DNA from: Thauera humireducens
GTDB taxonomy: Bacteria > Pseudomonadota > Gammaproteobacteria > Burkholderiales > Rhodocyclaceae
Assembly: GCF_001051995.2 (NCBI RefSeq)
Contig: NZ_CP014646.1
Coordinates: 3,906,001-3,970,000, forward strand
DNA: 64,000 bases
Direction: 5' to 3'
Position numbers and translations under genes: made by a program. Below are positions 1 through 9,206 of this stretch, piece by piece. The notes below the pieces were generated by a model, which was not told where the DNA came from, ran no database searches, and saw only the letters and a list, made by a program, of their open reading frames with translations. The number at the start of each line of letters is the position of its first letter. Position 1 is the first letter of the stretch.

Positions 1-1133
1 AGCCCTGCAATCAGATACGTGTCGCGATGATCCGGGCTGCTCGCGGGCGCGTCTTCTGGAGTGCCCGGCGATGTGGCAGCGGGGACTGCTGGCGCGCTTG
101 CTTGCATCGCGGCCTGGTCAAGTGCCTCGATGCGGGCCTGCAGCCGATCGCGAGCCTCTTCCAGTTCCTTGATGCGTGCCAGCAACTCCATCTCGGCGAT
201 GATGCTGCGATCGATCGCCGCAGCGAGCTTGTGCTCGCGTTCGAGCAGCTCCGACGCCCTGGAGCCGGGCGCTTCGCCGGATGCCGCTGCTGTCGCCCTG
301 GCGGGAGCGGCTGTCGGTTTGTCGCTCTCGACGATGACGCGGTCGCGGGTGTCGCTCCGCGGCGGTTGTGCCGCTGCGACAGCAGGCGTTCCCGCGGCCG
401 GGCCGGGTGGCCTGGAGGCGGCGGGCGTCTGCGCTTGTGCGGCGCGCGGTTTGTCCGCCCGCTTTGCTGGCGCACCGTTGGAAAGCGTGCGCAGGTCGGG
501 TACCGTCAGTGCGGTGCCAACTGGGAGCGGACGGGCTTGCGAGCCGGCTTGCTCGAACAGGCCGGGGTTGGCCGCCGCCGTTGCGCGGATGAAACGTCGC
601 CGGGCCGCGGCATCGTCGGGATACAGCGAATGTGCGAGCGAGTCGAGCGATTCTCCCGGTGCGGTGGTCCAGGTGCGCCCGGTGCTAGGGGTGCTTTTCG
701 CCGGGGCTGGCCTTGAGGTCTGTTGCACGGGCGAAGTGGGCGCTGCCGGCTTCGAGACCGGATAGGGCAGGAGCAGGGTGTACTCGCGCCGCAGGCGGTT
801 CTCGCACACGTCCTCCAAGGCCACGCGCACGACGGGCTCGTTGATGGCGCGGGAGGTGGTCACCGCGACACGCGGACTGGCGCCGCCAATCACGGACAGT
901 CGCGCCCCGGCGACCCAGGGCAGGTCGCCCGCGTCATCCCCGGCGGTGCCAATGCGCAGGCAGTTCGCGGTCTCCTGGTCGAATCCGCCGACGATGCGGA
1001 TCTCGGCGCGTAGTGGCTCGCCGATGGGCGACAGCGACACGACGTCGCCCAGCACCGAAGCGAAGACGCTGGGCGATGAAAACATGAGGGTGGTGGCCAG
1101 CGCCACTGCGGTGCGTATCGGTGTTGTTCTCAT
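1..1133 (-). CDS. FimV-like N-terminal domain protein (partial, C-terminus beyond window)
   Basis: The minus-strand frame opens with ATG at 1133 and stays open to the window edge (about 377 codons), so the C-terminus is missing. Residues 1-25 form a signal peptide ending SPSVFA. Residues 26-140 resemble the FimV N-terminal domain (SVLGDVVSLSPIGEPLRAEI pattern). A LysM-like stretch (about 150-215, with LDSLAHSLYPDDAAARRRF) suggests peptidoglycan binding. A Pro/Ala-rich linker and a coiled coil (about 295-345) follow. FimV proteins are inner-membrane/periplasmic organisers of type IV pili and cell poles. The family assignment comes from the N-terminal pattern and domain order; the precise role is unknown without the C-terminal TPR region. 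Confidence 0.75.
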   Translation of the reverse strand, partial: MRTTPIRTAVALATTLMFSSPSVFASVLGDVVSLSPIGEPLRAEIRIVGGFDQETANCLRIGTAGDDAGDLPWVAGARLSVIGGASPRVAVTTSRAINEPVVRVALEDVCENRLRREYTLLLPYPVSKPAAPTSPVQQTSRPAPAKSTPSTGRTWTTAPGESLDSLAHSLYPDDAAARRRFIRATAAANPGLFEQAGSQARPLPVGTALTVPDLRTLSNGAPAKRADKPRAAQAQTPAASRPPGPAAGTPAVAAAQPPRSDTRDRVIVESDKPTAAPARATAAASGEAPGSRASELLEREHKLAAAIDRSIIAEMELLARIKELEEARDRLQARIEALDQAAMQASAPAVPAATSPGTPEDAPASSPDHRDTYLIAG

Positions 1134-1350
1134 TGTCCGCACTTCCGGCGGTCTGGATGCGATAGCTTGCTTTTAGCAGAGTCCGGTCGTGGCTTCCAGC
1201 ATATGCGGCAGGCTTGTGTGCCGCGCGCCACGCGTGGCGTGAACTATGGTGTGCTGTGCCGGGGATTTGCAAGTGGGGCTCGACATTCCTTAAGGTGTCT
1301 GCAATCGGTTAAGATCAACGGCCCCATACGCCACCGTACGCGAAACGAAG

Positions 1351-1905
1351 ATGCCGCTACCTGTTCCCACGGCGCCTCGTCGGCGCTTTCACACTCGTCG
1401 CATCGAGGTCGAGGGCTTCCTGCGAGAGGATGGTCTCTACGACCTGGAGGCGTCGCTGACGGACGTCAAGGACGTCGACTATCCGATCGCCTCGGGTATG
1501 CGCCCGGCGGGCGTGCCTGTGCATCTGATGCGGGTGCGCGTTACTTTCGATGCGGCCTTCAACATCGTCGAGGCGGTCGCCTGTTCGGACGAGGTGCCCT
1601 ATCCGGGCAACTGCGACACGATCGGGCCGCGTTACGCGAGGCTGGTGGGGCTCAATCTCGTGCGTGGGTTCCGCCGCACGGTCAATGAGATGTTCGGCGA
1701 AACGCTGGGCTGCTCGCACATGACCGAGATGCTGCAGTCGCTGCCCACTGCCGCCATCCAGACTGTGGCCACCTTCAGCCGCGACACGGATGACAGCGCC
1801 GGCAAGCCGCCACAACTCGACCGCTGTCATGCGCTCGACACCGCGGGTGAAGCCGTGCGGCGCTACTACCCGAAGTGGTACCGGGGGCAGGACGAGACCG
1901 CCTGA
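1351..1905 (+). CDS. DUF2889 domain protein
   Basis: A 184-residue soluble protein with no signal peptide or membrane segment. It matches the DUF2889 pattern: an N-terminal RRxFHTRRIEVEGFLREDGLYDLEA block, a DVKDVDYP stretch and a central GxxRTVNEMFGETLGCSHMTEML motif with conserved Cys/His. Its biochemical function is not established. It is transcribed away from the FimV-like gene and toward sucC, but the 232-base gap before sucC argues against tight coupling. Confidence 0.7.
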   Translation: MPLPVPTAPRRRFHTRRIEVEGFLREDGLYDLEASLTDVKDVDYPIASGMRPAGVPVHLMRVRVTFDAAFNIVEAVACSDEVPYPGNCDTIGPRYARLVGLNLVRGFRRTVNEMFGETLGCSHMTEMLQSLPTAAIQTVATFSRDTDDSAGKPPQLDRCHALDTAGEAVRRYYPKWYRGQDETA

Positions 1906-1946
1906 GCGGCCCGTTGAGCGGGCACTGTGCACTGCGCAAAACTGGT

Positions 1947-1952
1947 TATAAT
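1947..1952 (+). promoter_or_regulatory. candidate -10 box upstream of sucCD
   Basis: A perfect TATAAT stands out in an AT-rich island between the DUF2889 gene and sucC. No good -35 hexamer lies at the usual distance, so activation or an extended -10 is possible. If used, the sucC leader would be about 180 nt. Confidence 0.35.
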
Positions 1953-1986
1953 TATGGAGTCTTGCGGTAAACACGTACTCGTGCGT

Positions 1987-2018
1987 GACAGCCGGAAGTT
2001 CAGGCCGGCTTTCCTGTC
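1987..2018 (+). other. stem-loop in sucC leader
   Basis: AGCCGG (1990-1995) pairs with CCGGCT (2005-2010), and an outer GACAG/CTGTC pair (1987-1991 with 2014-2018) extends the stem over an asymmetric bulge. It lies in the predicted 5' leader of sucC and could be a leader regulatory structure. No known riboswitch class could be assigned by eye. Confidence 0.35.
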
Positions 2019-2137
2019 GGCGGCGGTGGGTGGCGGTCGAGGGAGACGACGCCTGTCGCTGAGCATCTGCGCTCCTAAGCATGCCATCAACCTGTTCGCG
2101 ACGGGCTCGCCGTCGCGGCTTCGATCGAAGGGCAACC

Positions 2138-3298
2138 ATGAAGATTCATGAGTATCAGGCAAAAGAACTACTGAGGAAGTATGGCGTCGTCACGCCGCGC
2201 GGCTTCCATTGCGTTTCCGTCGATGCGGCGGTCAAGGCGGCCGAAGAGCTTGGCGGCAAGATCTGGGTGGTGAAGGCCCAGATTCACGCGGGTGGTCGCG
2301 GCAAGGGTGGTGGCGTCAAGCTGGCCCGTTCCCTGGATGAAGTGCGCCAGCACGCCAACGACATCCTCGGCATGCAGCTGGTCACCCACCAGACCGGCCC
2401 CGAAGGCCAGAAGGTCCGCAACCTCCTGATCGAGGAAGGCGCCGACATCCAGAAGGAATACTACGTCGCCGCACTGACCGACCGCGCCACGCAGAAAGTC
2501 GCCATCATGGCCTCTTCCGAGGGCGGCATGGACATCGAGGAGGTCGCCCACAGCACCCCCGAGAAGATCCTCAAGGAGTTCGTCGATCCGCTCGTCGGCC
2601 TGACCGACGCGCAGGCCGAGACCCTGGCCCGCGGCATCGGCGTGCCCGAGGCGTCGGTGGCCAAGGCGGTCGATACGCTCAAGCGCCTGTACACCTGCTA
2701 CATGGAAACCGATGCCTCGCTGGCGGAAATCAACCCGCTGATCCTCGAAGGCAACGGCAACATCAAGGCCCTGGACGCCAAGTTCAACTTCGACTCCAAC
2801 GCCCTCTACCGCCACCCGGAGATCGTCGACTTCCGCGACTTCGACGAAGAGGACGCCGACGAGATCGAAGCCTCCAAGTTCGACCTCGCCTACATCAGCC
2901 TCGACGGCAACATCGGCTGCCTGGTCAACGGCGCAGGCCTGGCGATGGCCACCATGGACACGATCAAGCTGTTCGGCGCCGAGCCGGCCAACTTCCTCGA
3001 CGTCGGCGGTGGCGCGACCACCGAGAAGGTCACCGAAGCCTTCAAGATCATGCTCAAGAACCCCAAGGTCAAGGGCATCCTGGTCAACATCTTCGGCGGC
3101 ATCATGCGTTGCGACACCATCGCCACCGGCGTGGTCGCGGCGGCCAAGGAAGTTCACCTCTCCGTCCCGCTCGTGGTGCGCATGAAGGGCACCAACGAAG
3201 AGCTCGGCAAGAAGATCCTCGCCGAATCGGGCCTGCCGATCATCACCGCCGACACCATGGCGGAAGCTGCGACCAAGATCGTCGCTGCGGTCAAGTAA
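2138..3298 (+). CDS. sucC: succinyl-CoA synthetase, beta subunit
   Basis: A 386-residue TCA-cycle enzyme subunit (ADP-forming succinate-CoA ligase), full length for the family. It begins [17 protein letters not shown] and has an ATP-grasp domain ([16 protein letters not shown] at about 46-61). The C-terminal ligase domain carries [13 protein letters not shown] and [16 protein letters not shown] at 2138 is preferred over upstream in-frame codons because the family N-terminus starts there and GAAGGG lies just upstream. The alpha subunit follows 11 bases downstream, so the two form an operon ending at the terminator near 4230. Confidence 0.97.
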   Translation: MKIHEYQAKELLRKYGVVTPRGFHCVSVDAAVKAAEELGGKIWVVKAQIHAGGRGKGGGVKLARSLDEVRQHANDILGMQLVTHQTGPEGQKVRNLLIEEGADIQKEYYVAALTDRATQKVAIMASSEGGMDIEEVAHSTPEKILKEFVDPLVGLTDAQAETLARGIGVPEASVAKAVDTLKRLYTCYMETDASLAEINPLILEGNGNIKALDAKFNFDSNALYRHPEIVDFRDFDEEDADEIEASKFDLAYISLDGNIGCLVNGAGLAMATMDTIKLFGAEPANFLDVGGGATTEKVTEAFKIMLKNPKVKGILVNIFGGIMRCDTIATGVVAAAKEVHLSVPLVVRMKGTNEELGKKILAESGLPIITADTMAEAATKIVAAVK

Positions 3299-3309
3299 GG
3301 AGAGTTTGA

Positions 3310-4203
3310 ATGTCCATCCTGATCAACAAAGACACCAAGGTCATCACCCAGGGCATCACTGGCAAGACCGGTCAGTTCCACACCGAGAAGTGCCAGGAGT
3401 ACGCGAACGGCAAGAACTGCTTCGTCGCCGGTGTGAACCCGAAGAAGGCGGGCGAGAAGATCTTCGACATCCCCATCTACGCCTCGGTCAAGGAAGCCGC
3501 TGCTGAAACCGGCGCCACCGTGTCGGTCATCTACGTGCCGCCGGCGGGCGCTGCCGACGCCATCTGGGAGGCCTGCGAAGCCGATCTCGATCTGGCGATC
3601 TGCATCACCGAAGGCATCCCCGTCCGCGACATGCTGATGGTGCGCAACAAGATGAAGCAGAAGGTCGCCAAGGGCGGCAAGGAAACCCTGCTGCTCGGCC
3701 CGAACTGCCCCGGCCTGATCACGCCCGACGAGATCAAGATCGGCATCATGCCCGGCCACATCCACCGCAAGGGCCGCATCGGCGTGGTGTCGCGTTCCGG
3801 CACGCTGACCTATGAAGCCGTGGCGCAGCTCACCGAGATCGGCCTCGGCCAGTCCTCGGCGGTCGGCATCGGCGGCGACCCGATCAACGGTCTGAAGCAC
3901 ATCGACGTGATGCGCATGTTCAACGACGATCCGGACACCGATGCGGTGATCATGATCGGCGAGATCGGCGGTCCGGACGAAGCCGAAGCCGCGATGTGGT
4001 GCAAGGCCAACATGAAGAAGCCGATCGTCGGCTTCATCGCCGGTGTCACCGCGCCGGCCGGCAAGCGCATGGGTCACGCCGGCGCACTGATCTCCGGTGG
4101 CGCCGACACTGCCGATGCCAAGCTCGCCATCATGGAAGAGTGCGGCTTCAAGGTGACGCGCAACCCGTCGGAAATGGGCAAGCTGCTCAAGGCAATGCTC
4201 TGA
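3310..4203 (+). CDS. sucD: succinyl-CoA synthetase, alpha subunit
   Basis: A 297-residue CoA-binding subunit that pairs with SucC. It starts MSILINKDTKVITQGITGKTG, with the Rossmann-type CoA-binding domain in the first ~130 residues. The active-site histidine is the one in GHAGALI near residue 252, which is phosphorylated during catalysis in this family. AAGGAGAG directly precedes the start. Length and motifs are normal. Confidence 0.97.
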   Translation: MSILINKDTKVITQGITGKTGQFHTEKCQEYANGKNCFVAGVNPKKAGEKIFDIPIYASVKEAAAETGATVSVIYVPPAGAADAIWEACEADLDLAICITEGIPVRDMLMVRNKMKQKVAKGGKETLLLGPNCPGLITPDEIKIGIMPGHIHRKGRIGVVSRSGTLTYEAVAQLTEIGLGQSSAVGIGGDPINGLKHIDVMRMFNDDPDTDAVIMIGEIGGPDEAEAAMWCKANMKKPIVGFIAGVTAPAGKRMGHAGALISGGADTADAKLAIMEECGFKVTRNPSEMGKLLKAML

Positions 4204-4228
4204 TCCTTCGAGTCCTTCTCGACCCGAG

Positions 4229-4260
4229 AAAGCGCCGGTGCATCCGGCGCTTTTTTTTCG
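4229..4260 (+). terminator. rho-independent terminator after sucCD
   Basis: A 9-bp perfect stem (AAGCGCCGG, 4230-4238, with CCGGCGCTT, 4244-4252) and a five-base loop run into a T tract ending at 4258. It closes the sucCD operon. Confidence 0.85.
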
Positions 4261-4286
4261 CCTCCCGCCAAGTGGAGGCGCCGCGT

Positions 4287-4292
4287 TAGAAT
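4287..4292 (+). promoter_or_regulatory. candidate -10 box for the FHA gene
   Basis: TAGAAT sits 53 bases before the FHA start and just after the sucCD terminator, where a new promoter is needed. No convincing -35 was found. Confidence 0.3.
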
Positions 4293-4344
4293 GTCGTGAG
4301 AATTCCGCAGCATCTGCGGCAAACCAAATCGACGGGTAGGGGCA

Positions 4345-5076
4345 ATGCCGAAGTTGATCCTCAGCATGGACGGTCTCGTCCTCAAGGAAATCGAGCTCAA
4401 CAAGGAGCGGACCTCGATCGGGCGCAAGCCGAACAACGATATCCAGATCGACAATCTGGCCATCAGCGGACAGCACGCCGTGATTACCTGCATCCTCAAG
4501 GACGCTTTTCTGGAAGATCAGAACAGCACGAACGGTACCTACGTGAATGGTCAGCCCGTCAAGAAGCATGTCCTTCACCACAACGATGTCATCGAGCTCG
4601 GCAAGTACCGCTTGAAGTACATCGTCGATGCCACGCAGCCAGGCCTCGCTGCTTCAGAAATGATCGAGACGGCCGCGATCAAGCCCTTCGAGTTGCCGCT
4701 AACGGCTACCGATGTCGGTGCGCGACCCGCGGGCGAGAAGGGGAGTGACACCCAGGTGGTGGCCGCGGGCGCGCTCGAGCGTGCCGAAAAGGCGCTTGCT
4801 GCAGCCGGCGAGCGCCTCGGGATCATCCAGGTACTCAGTGGGGCCAATGCCGGCCGCGAGCTCGAACTGACGAAGTCGCTGACGACCCTCGGCAAACCGG
4901 GCAAGCAGGTCGCGGTCATCACGCGGCGCCCCCATGGCTACTTCATCACGCACGTCGAAGGTGCGAGCTTTCCGCTCGTAAACGGCGCGCCAATCGATGC
5001 CCAGGCCTGCCTGCTCAAGGATCACGACATCATCGAGCTCGCAGGAGTCAAGATGGAATTCTTCCTGCGGGCCTGA
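4345..5076 (+). CDS. FHA domain protein
   Basis: A 243-residue cytoplasmic protein with an N-terminal forkhead-associated domain (about 1-95). The phosphothreonine-binding signature is present: TSIGRKPNNDI, SGQHAVI and NSTNGTYVNG. A low-complexity linker (about 100-150) leads to a degenerate second FHA-like fold (about 155-243, GRELELTKSLTTLGKPGKQVAVI, then FPLVNGAPI) that lacks the binding Ser/Arg set. It precedes the phosphodiesterase-like and GAF-ATPase genes on the same strand, which suggests a signalling role linked to a secretion or pilus-type ATPase. No kinase gene is nearby. Confidence 0.85.
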   Translation: MPKLILSMDGLVLKEIELNKERTSIGRKPNNDIQIDNLAISGQHAVITCILKDAFLEDQNSTNGTYVNGQPVKKHVLHHNDVIELGKYRLKYIVDATQPGLAASEMIETAAIKPFELPLTATDVGARPAGEKGSDTQVVAAGALERAEKALAAAGERLGIIQVLSGANAGRELELTKSLTTLGKPGKQVAVITRRPHGYFITHVEGASFPLVNGAPIDAQACLLKDHDIIELAGVKMEFFLRA

Positions 5077-5210
5077 AAATGACCGGCGCGTGCCGCCCGC
5101 AGCGTGATTTTTTGCCTACCGGCACAGGGGCTGGGGTGATAAGTTTCCCGCAGACGTAACGGGGAACCAATGCCGCGCGATCCAGCAGGGTCGTTTCGCG
5201 GCGACAGCTC

Positions 5211-5978
5211 ATGAAACTGAAGGTGTTGGGGTGCAGCGGCGGAATCGGCGGGGCGCAGGCGCGCACCACGTCCTTTCTCGTCGACGAGGACATCCTCATC
5301 GACTGCGGGACAGGTGCGGGCGAGCTTTCGCTCGACGCGATGAGACGCATCGACCATGTCTTCCTGACCCATGCGCATCTCGATCACATCGCCTGCCTGC
5401 CCTTGCTGATTGACTCGGTCGGCGATGCGCGCAGCCTTCCGGTCACGGTGCATGCGACGCCGGAGACGATCCGCATCCTGCACTCGCATGTGTTCAACTG
5501 GCTCGTGTGGCCGGACTTTTCAGCAATTCCCGACCGCCATCACCCCTTCATGCGCTTCCAGCCGATGAAGCTGGGGGAGAGCATTTCGCTGGGTGGGCGA
5601 GTGATCAAGGCGCTGCCCGCGCAGCACACGGTACCCACTGTCGCCTATGCGCTCGACAGCGGCGAAGGGCAGCTCGTGTTCTCGGGCGATACCGCCTATT
5701 GTCCCGAACTGATCGCCGCGATAAACGCTCAACCGGCCCTGCGCCATCTCATCGTCGAAACGGCGTTCGCCGACGAGCAGCACGGTCTCGCGGTTGCGAG
5801 CCGTCATCTGTGCCCGAGCATGTTGCTGGCCATGCTCGAGGAAGTGCACGTCACGCCCGAAGTCCACATCACCCACCTGAAACCTGGCGCGGACCTGCGT
5901 ATCATTGCGCAGATCGAGGCGGGGGCTCCACGGCTCAAGCCTAGGCGCCTGCAAATGGGGCAGGAGCTCTATTTCTGA
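5211..5978 (+). CDS. metallo-beta-lactamase-fold hydrolase, cyclic-nucleotide phosphodiesterase-like
   Basis: A 255-residue protein with the binuclear-metal motif THAHLDHIACLP (HxHxDH, near residues 50-55), a later SGDTAYCPEL metal aspartate and a C-terminal THLKPG histidine. The arrangement resembles class II 3',5'-cyclic-nucleotide phosphodiesterases or RNase Z-like hydrolases. The substrate cannot be read from the sequence. The stop is 15 bases before the GAF-ATPase gene, so co-transcription is likely, and a nucleotide-signalling link to that GAF domain is an inference. Confidence 0.75.
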   Translation: MKLKVLGCSGGIGGAQARTTSFLVDEDILIDCGTGAGELSLDAMRRIDHVFLTHAHLDHIACLPLLIDSVGDARSLPVTVHATPETIRILHSHVFNWLVWPDFSAIPDRHHPFMRFQPMKLGESISLGGRVIKALPAQHTVPTVAYALDSGEGQLVFSGDTAYCPELIAAINAQPALRHLIVETAFADEQHGLAVASRHLCPSMLLAMLEEVHVTPEVHITHLKPGADLRIIAQIEAGAPRLKPRRLQMGQELYF

Positions 5979-5993
5979 TTCGGGACTTCGCGA

Positions 5994-8426
5994 ATGACGC
6001 AGTTGCACGACGATCCGCAGCAATCCGCCGCGCAGGCGAAAGCTGCCCAGGAGACTGCCGATCCGTTGGCGGCGACCATTGGCAAGCTGCAGCAAGGTAG
6101 TGCGGTGTCACGCCGCCTGGCCTTCTTCAAGGGGCTGCAGGTCGTCACCAATCGCATCCATGCCAGCAACGACGTCGACGAGATCATCCTCGAGCTTTCA
6201 GCAGATCTGTGTGCCCTGTTCGAGGCGCAGCGGCTGACGATCTACACCCTGGAGGACAAGGGCACGACGATCGTCACCCGCGTCAAGACGGGCCTGGACT
6301 CGGTGCAGAGCATTCGTCTCCCGGTGGCCGACAGCAGCATCGCCGGCTTTGTCGCCCTGACCGGCAGGCCGGTCAACATTGCCGACGTGTATGACCAGGC
6401 CGAGCTGGCCGCCATCTCGCCCAGTCTTCACTTCAAGCGCGAGGTGGACGCCAGTACCGGTTTTCGCTCCCGCCAGATGCTCGTGGCGCCGATCCGCGAC
6501 CCGGACAGCGAGCGCGTCATCGGCGTCATCCAGCTCATCAACAGCCAGAGCGGAGGCGCGTTCAGCAACGTGGCCGAAGAGGGGCTGCTGGGCCTGACGC
6601 AGACGCTCGGCGTCGCGTTCGCGCGCCATGCCGAGAAACCGGCGCGCCTGCGGTCGCGCTTCGATGCGCTGGTGGCCGACGGGCGTATCACGGCCGAGGA
6701 ACTGCGGCAGGTCATCCGCGAAGCGCGCACCGGCGACCTCAATACCGAGACGATCCTCATCGACGTGCTCGGCCTGAGCGTGGCCGAGCTTGGCGAGGCC
6801 GCGGCCCGCTACTTCGGTGTGCCCTACCAGCCCTTCCTGCCCAATCACGTCAAGCCGATGGATCTGCTGCGCAACATCAAGCGTGACTACGTCCAGCAGA
6901 GCCTGTGGCTTCCCTACGAGGAGAACGGTGACGGGGTCGTGATCCTGTGCGTCGATCCCGAGCAGGTGCGCAGTTCGTGCGTGGCACAGAACGTGTTGCC
7001 GAAGAAGCGGCTCAGCTACAGGGTGACCTCGGCGCGCGAGTTCGCGCAGACGGTGGAGCAGTACTTCGGTGAGTCGATCGACGACGGTTCGGTCAGCGAC
7101 ATCCTCTCCGACATGGACGAACGTGACGACGAGCCGGGCGCGGTCGGCGACGACGTCTCGGCCGCGGCCGACAACGAGCTCGTCAAGCTGGTCAATCGCA
7201 TCATCATCGAGGCTTACCGCCAGGGGGCCTCGGACATCCACATCGAGCCGCGGCCGGGCAGGGAGAAGACGCTGATCCGCTTCCGCAAGGACGGCTCGCT
7301 CGTGCCCTACATCGAGGTGCCGGCCAGCTACCGCAATCCGCTCGTGACGCGCATCAAGATCATGTGCGATCTCGACATCTCCGAGCGGCGAAAGCCCCAG
7401 GACGGCAAGATCAAGTTCCGCAAGTTCGCGCCGCTCGACATCGAGCTGCGCGTGGCGACGCTGCCGACGCAGGGCGGGCTCGAAGATGTCGTGATGCGCC
7501 TCCTCGCGAGCAATGAGCCGATCCCGATGGATCAGCTCGGGCTGATGTCGTTCAACCTCGATCGGCTCAAGGAGGCGATCAACAAGCCCTACGGCATCTT
7601 CTTCGTCTGCGGCCCCACCGGCTCGGGCAAGACGACGACCCTGCACTCGATCCTCAGCTACATCAACACGCCCGACACCAAGATCTGGACCGTCGAAGAC
7701 CCGGTCGAGATCACGCAGCGCGGCCTGCGTCAGGTGCAGGTCAACCGCAAGGCGGGCATCGACTTCGCGACCATGATGCGCGCCTTCCTGCGTGCCGACC
7801 CGGACGTGATCATGGTGGGCGAGATGCGCGACCACGAGACGGTGGCGGTCGGCATCGAAGCTTCGCTCACCGGCCACCTGGTGTTCTCGACCTTGCACAC
7901 CAACAGCGCCCCCGAGTCCGTCGTGCGCCTACTCGACATGGGCATGGACCCGTTCAACTTCGCCGACGCGCTGATCGGCGTGCTCGCCCAGCGCCTGGCC
8001 AAGCGCCTGTGCCTGAAATGCCGTGAGGCCTATCGTCCCGACGACGACGAGGTGCGTCTGCTGCTCGAGGAGTACTGCGAGGACATGCACCTGACGCCCC
8101 GCTTCCAGGCCGACCCTGCCGCGGCGCGTGCCGAGGTCCTGCAACGCTGGCGCAAGAGCTTCGCGGATCAGGCCGGGCATTTCACGCTCTACCGCCCGGT
8201 CGGCTGCGGCGAGTGCAACCACGGCTACAAGGGGCGGGTGGGCCTGCACGAGCTGATGCTCGGCTCGGCACAGATCAAGCGCCTGATCCAGGAGCGCGGG
8301 CGCGTCGACCAGATCCTTGGCGAGGCACTCGCCGAAGGCATGCGCACCTTGCGCCAGGACGGCATGGAGAAGGTGCTGGCCGGCATCACCGACATGAAGC
8401 AGGTGCGCAAGGTCTGCGTGCGCTGA
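5994..8426 (+). CDS. GAF domain-GspE/PilB-type secretion ATPase fusion
   Basis: An 810-residue protein. A GAF sensor domain spans about 45-205, followed by a GspE N-terminal (MshEN-like) domain (about 215-345) and a type II secretion/type IV pilus ATPase domain (about 390-800). Walker A is GPTGSGKTTTLHS, the Walker B region reads DPDVIMVGEMRD, and two CxxC pairs (CLKC, CGEC) form the zinc site. The family powers pseudopilus or pilus assembly at the inner membrane. The N-terminal GAF domain is unusual and no pilin or gsp genes are adjacent, so it is probably a signal-responsive orphan ATPase rather than canonical PilB or GspE. GEMRD replaces the usual GEIRD. Confidence 0.85.
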   Translation: MTQLHDDPQQSAAQAKAAQETADPLAATIGKLQQGSAVSRRLAFFKGLQVVTNRIHASNDVDEIILELSADLCALFEAQRLTIYTLEDKGTTIVTRVKTGLDSVQSIRLPVADSSIAGFVALTGRPVNIADVYDQAELAAISPSLHFKREVDASTGFRSRQMLVAPIRDPDSERVIGVIQLINSQSGGAFSNVAEEGLLGLTQTLGVAFARHAEKPARLRSRFDALVADGRITAEELRQVIREARTGDLNTETILIDVLGLSVAELGEAAARYFGVPYQPFLPNHVKPMDLLRNIKRDYVQQSLWLPYEENGDGVVILCVDPEQVRSSCVAQNVLPKKRLSYRVTSAREFAQTVEQYFGESIDDGSVSDILSDMDERDDEPGAVGDDVSAAADNELVKLVNRIIIEAYRQGASDIHIEPRPGREKTLIRFRKDGSLVPYIEVPASYRNPLVTRIKIMCDLDISERRKPQDGKIKFRKFAPLDIELRVATLPTQGGLEDVVMRLLASNEPIPMDQLGLMSFNLDRLKEAINKPYGIFFVCGPTGSGKTTTLHSILSYINTPDTKIWTVEDPVEITQRGLRQVQVNRKAGIDFATMMRAFLRADPDVIMVGEMRDHETVAVGIEASLTGHLVFSTLHTNSAPESVVRLLDMGMDPFNFADALIGVLAQRLAKRLCLKCREAYRPDDDEVRLLLEEYCEDMHLTPRFQADPAAARAEVLQRWRKSFADQAGHFTLYRPVGCGECNHGYKGRVGLHELMLGSAQIKRLIQERGRVDQILGEALAEGMRTLRQDGMEKVLAGITDMKQVRKVCVR

Positions 8427-8472
8427 ATGGCACCCGCCTGCCTCGCCTGCCCGCGCAGGCGCGTCAGGCGGT

Positions 8473-8478
8473 TAGAAT
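8473..8478 (+). promoter_or_regulatory. candidate -10 box for rpe
   Basis: TAGAAT lies 33 bases upstream of the rpe start in the gap after the ATPase gene. The -35 region is not recognisable. Confidence 0.3.
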
Positions 8479-8510
8479 CCGGTGCTGACCCCGCCTTCCG
8501 GAGACTGCCC

Positions 8511-9206
8511 ATGTACCGCATCGCCCCCAGCCTGCTGTCCGCCGACTTCGCCCGCCTCGGCGAGGAAGTGCGCAACGTCATCGCCGCAGGCGCCGACTGG
8601 ATTCACTTCGACGTGATGGACAACCACTACGTCCCCAATCTCACGATCGGACCCCTGGTGTGCGAGGCGATCCGGCCGCACACCACCGCGCCCATCGACG
8701 TGCACCTGATGGTGAAGCCGGTTGACCGCATCATTCCCGACTTCGCCAAGGCCGGCGCCAACGTCATCACCTTTCACCCCGAGGCCTCCGAGCACATCGA
8801 CCGCAGCCTGGGCCTGATCCGCGATGCCGGCTGCCAGGCCGGGCTGGTGTTCAATCCGGCCACGCCGCTGCACCACATGGACCACGTCATGGACAAGCTC
8901 GACGTGGTGCTGCTGATGAGTGTGAACCCCGGTTTCGGCGGGCAGAAGTTCATCCCCGAGACGCTCAACAAGCTGCGTCTGGCGCGCGAGAAGCTCGACG
9001 CCTACGCGGCGCGCACCGGGCGGCGCATCCTGCTCGAGATCGACGGCGGGGTGAAGACCGACAACATCGCCGAGATCGCCCGCGCCGGCGCAGACACCTT
9101 CGTCGCCGGCTCGGCGGTGTTCGGCGCTGGCAAGGACAGCGATCCCAACCGCTACGATTCCATCATCGGCGCGCTGCGGGGCGAGCTGGCCAGGGTGGCG
9201 GCATGA
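8511..9206 (+). CDS. rpe: ribulose-phosphate 3-epimerase
   Basis: A 231-residue TIM-barrel epimerase interconverting ribulose-5-P and xylulose-5-P. It starts [19 protein letters not shown] and shows [25 protein letters not shown] and [12 protein letters not shown], which carry the catalytic Asp and metal His residues, plus [11 protein letters not shown] at 8511 matches the family N-terminus; upstream in-frame codons add a non-conserved extension. The stop overlaps the gph start by four bases (ATGA), so translation is coupled. Confidence 0.96.
   Translation: MYRIAPSLLSADFARLGEEVRNVIAAGADWIHFDVMDNHYVPNLTIGPLVCEAIRPHTTAPIDVHLMVKPVDRIIPDFAKAGANVITFHPEASEHIDRSLGLIRDAGCQAGLVFNPATPLHHMDHVMDKLDVVLLMSVNPGFGGQKFIPETLNKLRLAREKLDAYAARTGRRILLEIDGGVKTDNIAEIARAGADTFVAGSAVFGAGKDSDPNRYDSIIGALRGELARVAA

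Noticed and set aside
5077..5210. Possible c-di-GMP-type riboswitch before the phosphodiesterase-like gene (CACAGGGG, GTAACGGGG fragments)
   Set aside because: The conserved core and helix order of GEMM-type riboswitches are not present; treated as a plain leader.
6198..7898. Very long minus-strand open frames opposite the GAF-ATPase gene, and similar ones opposite the trp, tamB and indolepyruvate oxidoreductase genes
   Set aside because: High-GC antisense artefacts: biased His/Arg/Asp/Val-rich composition and no recognisable domains.
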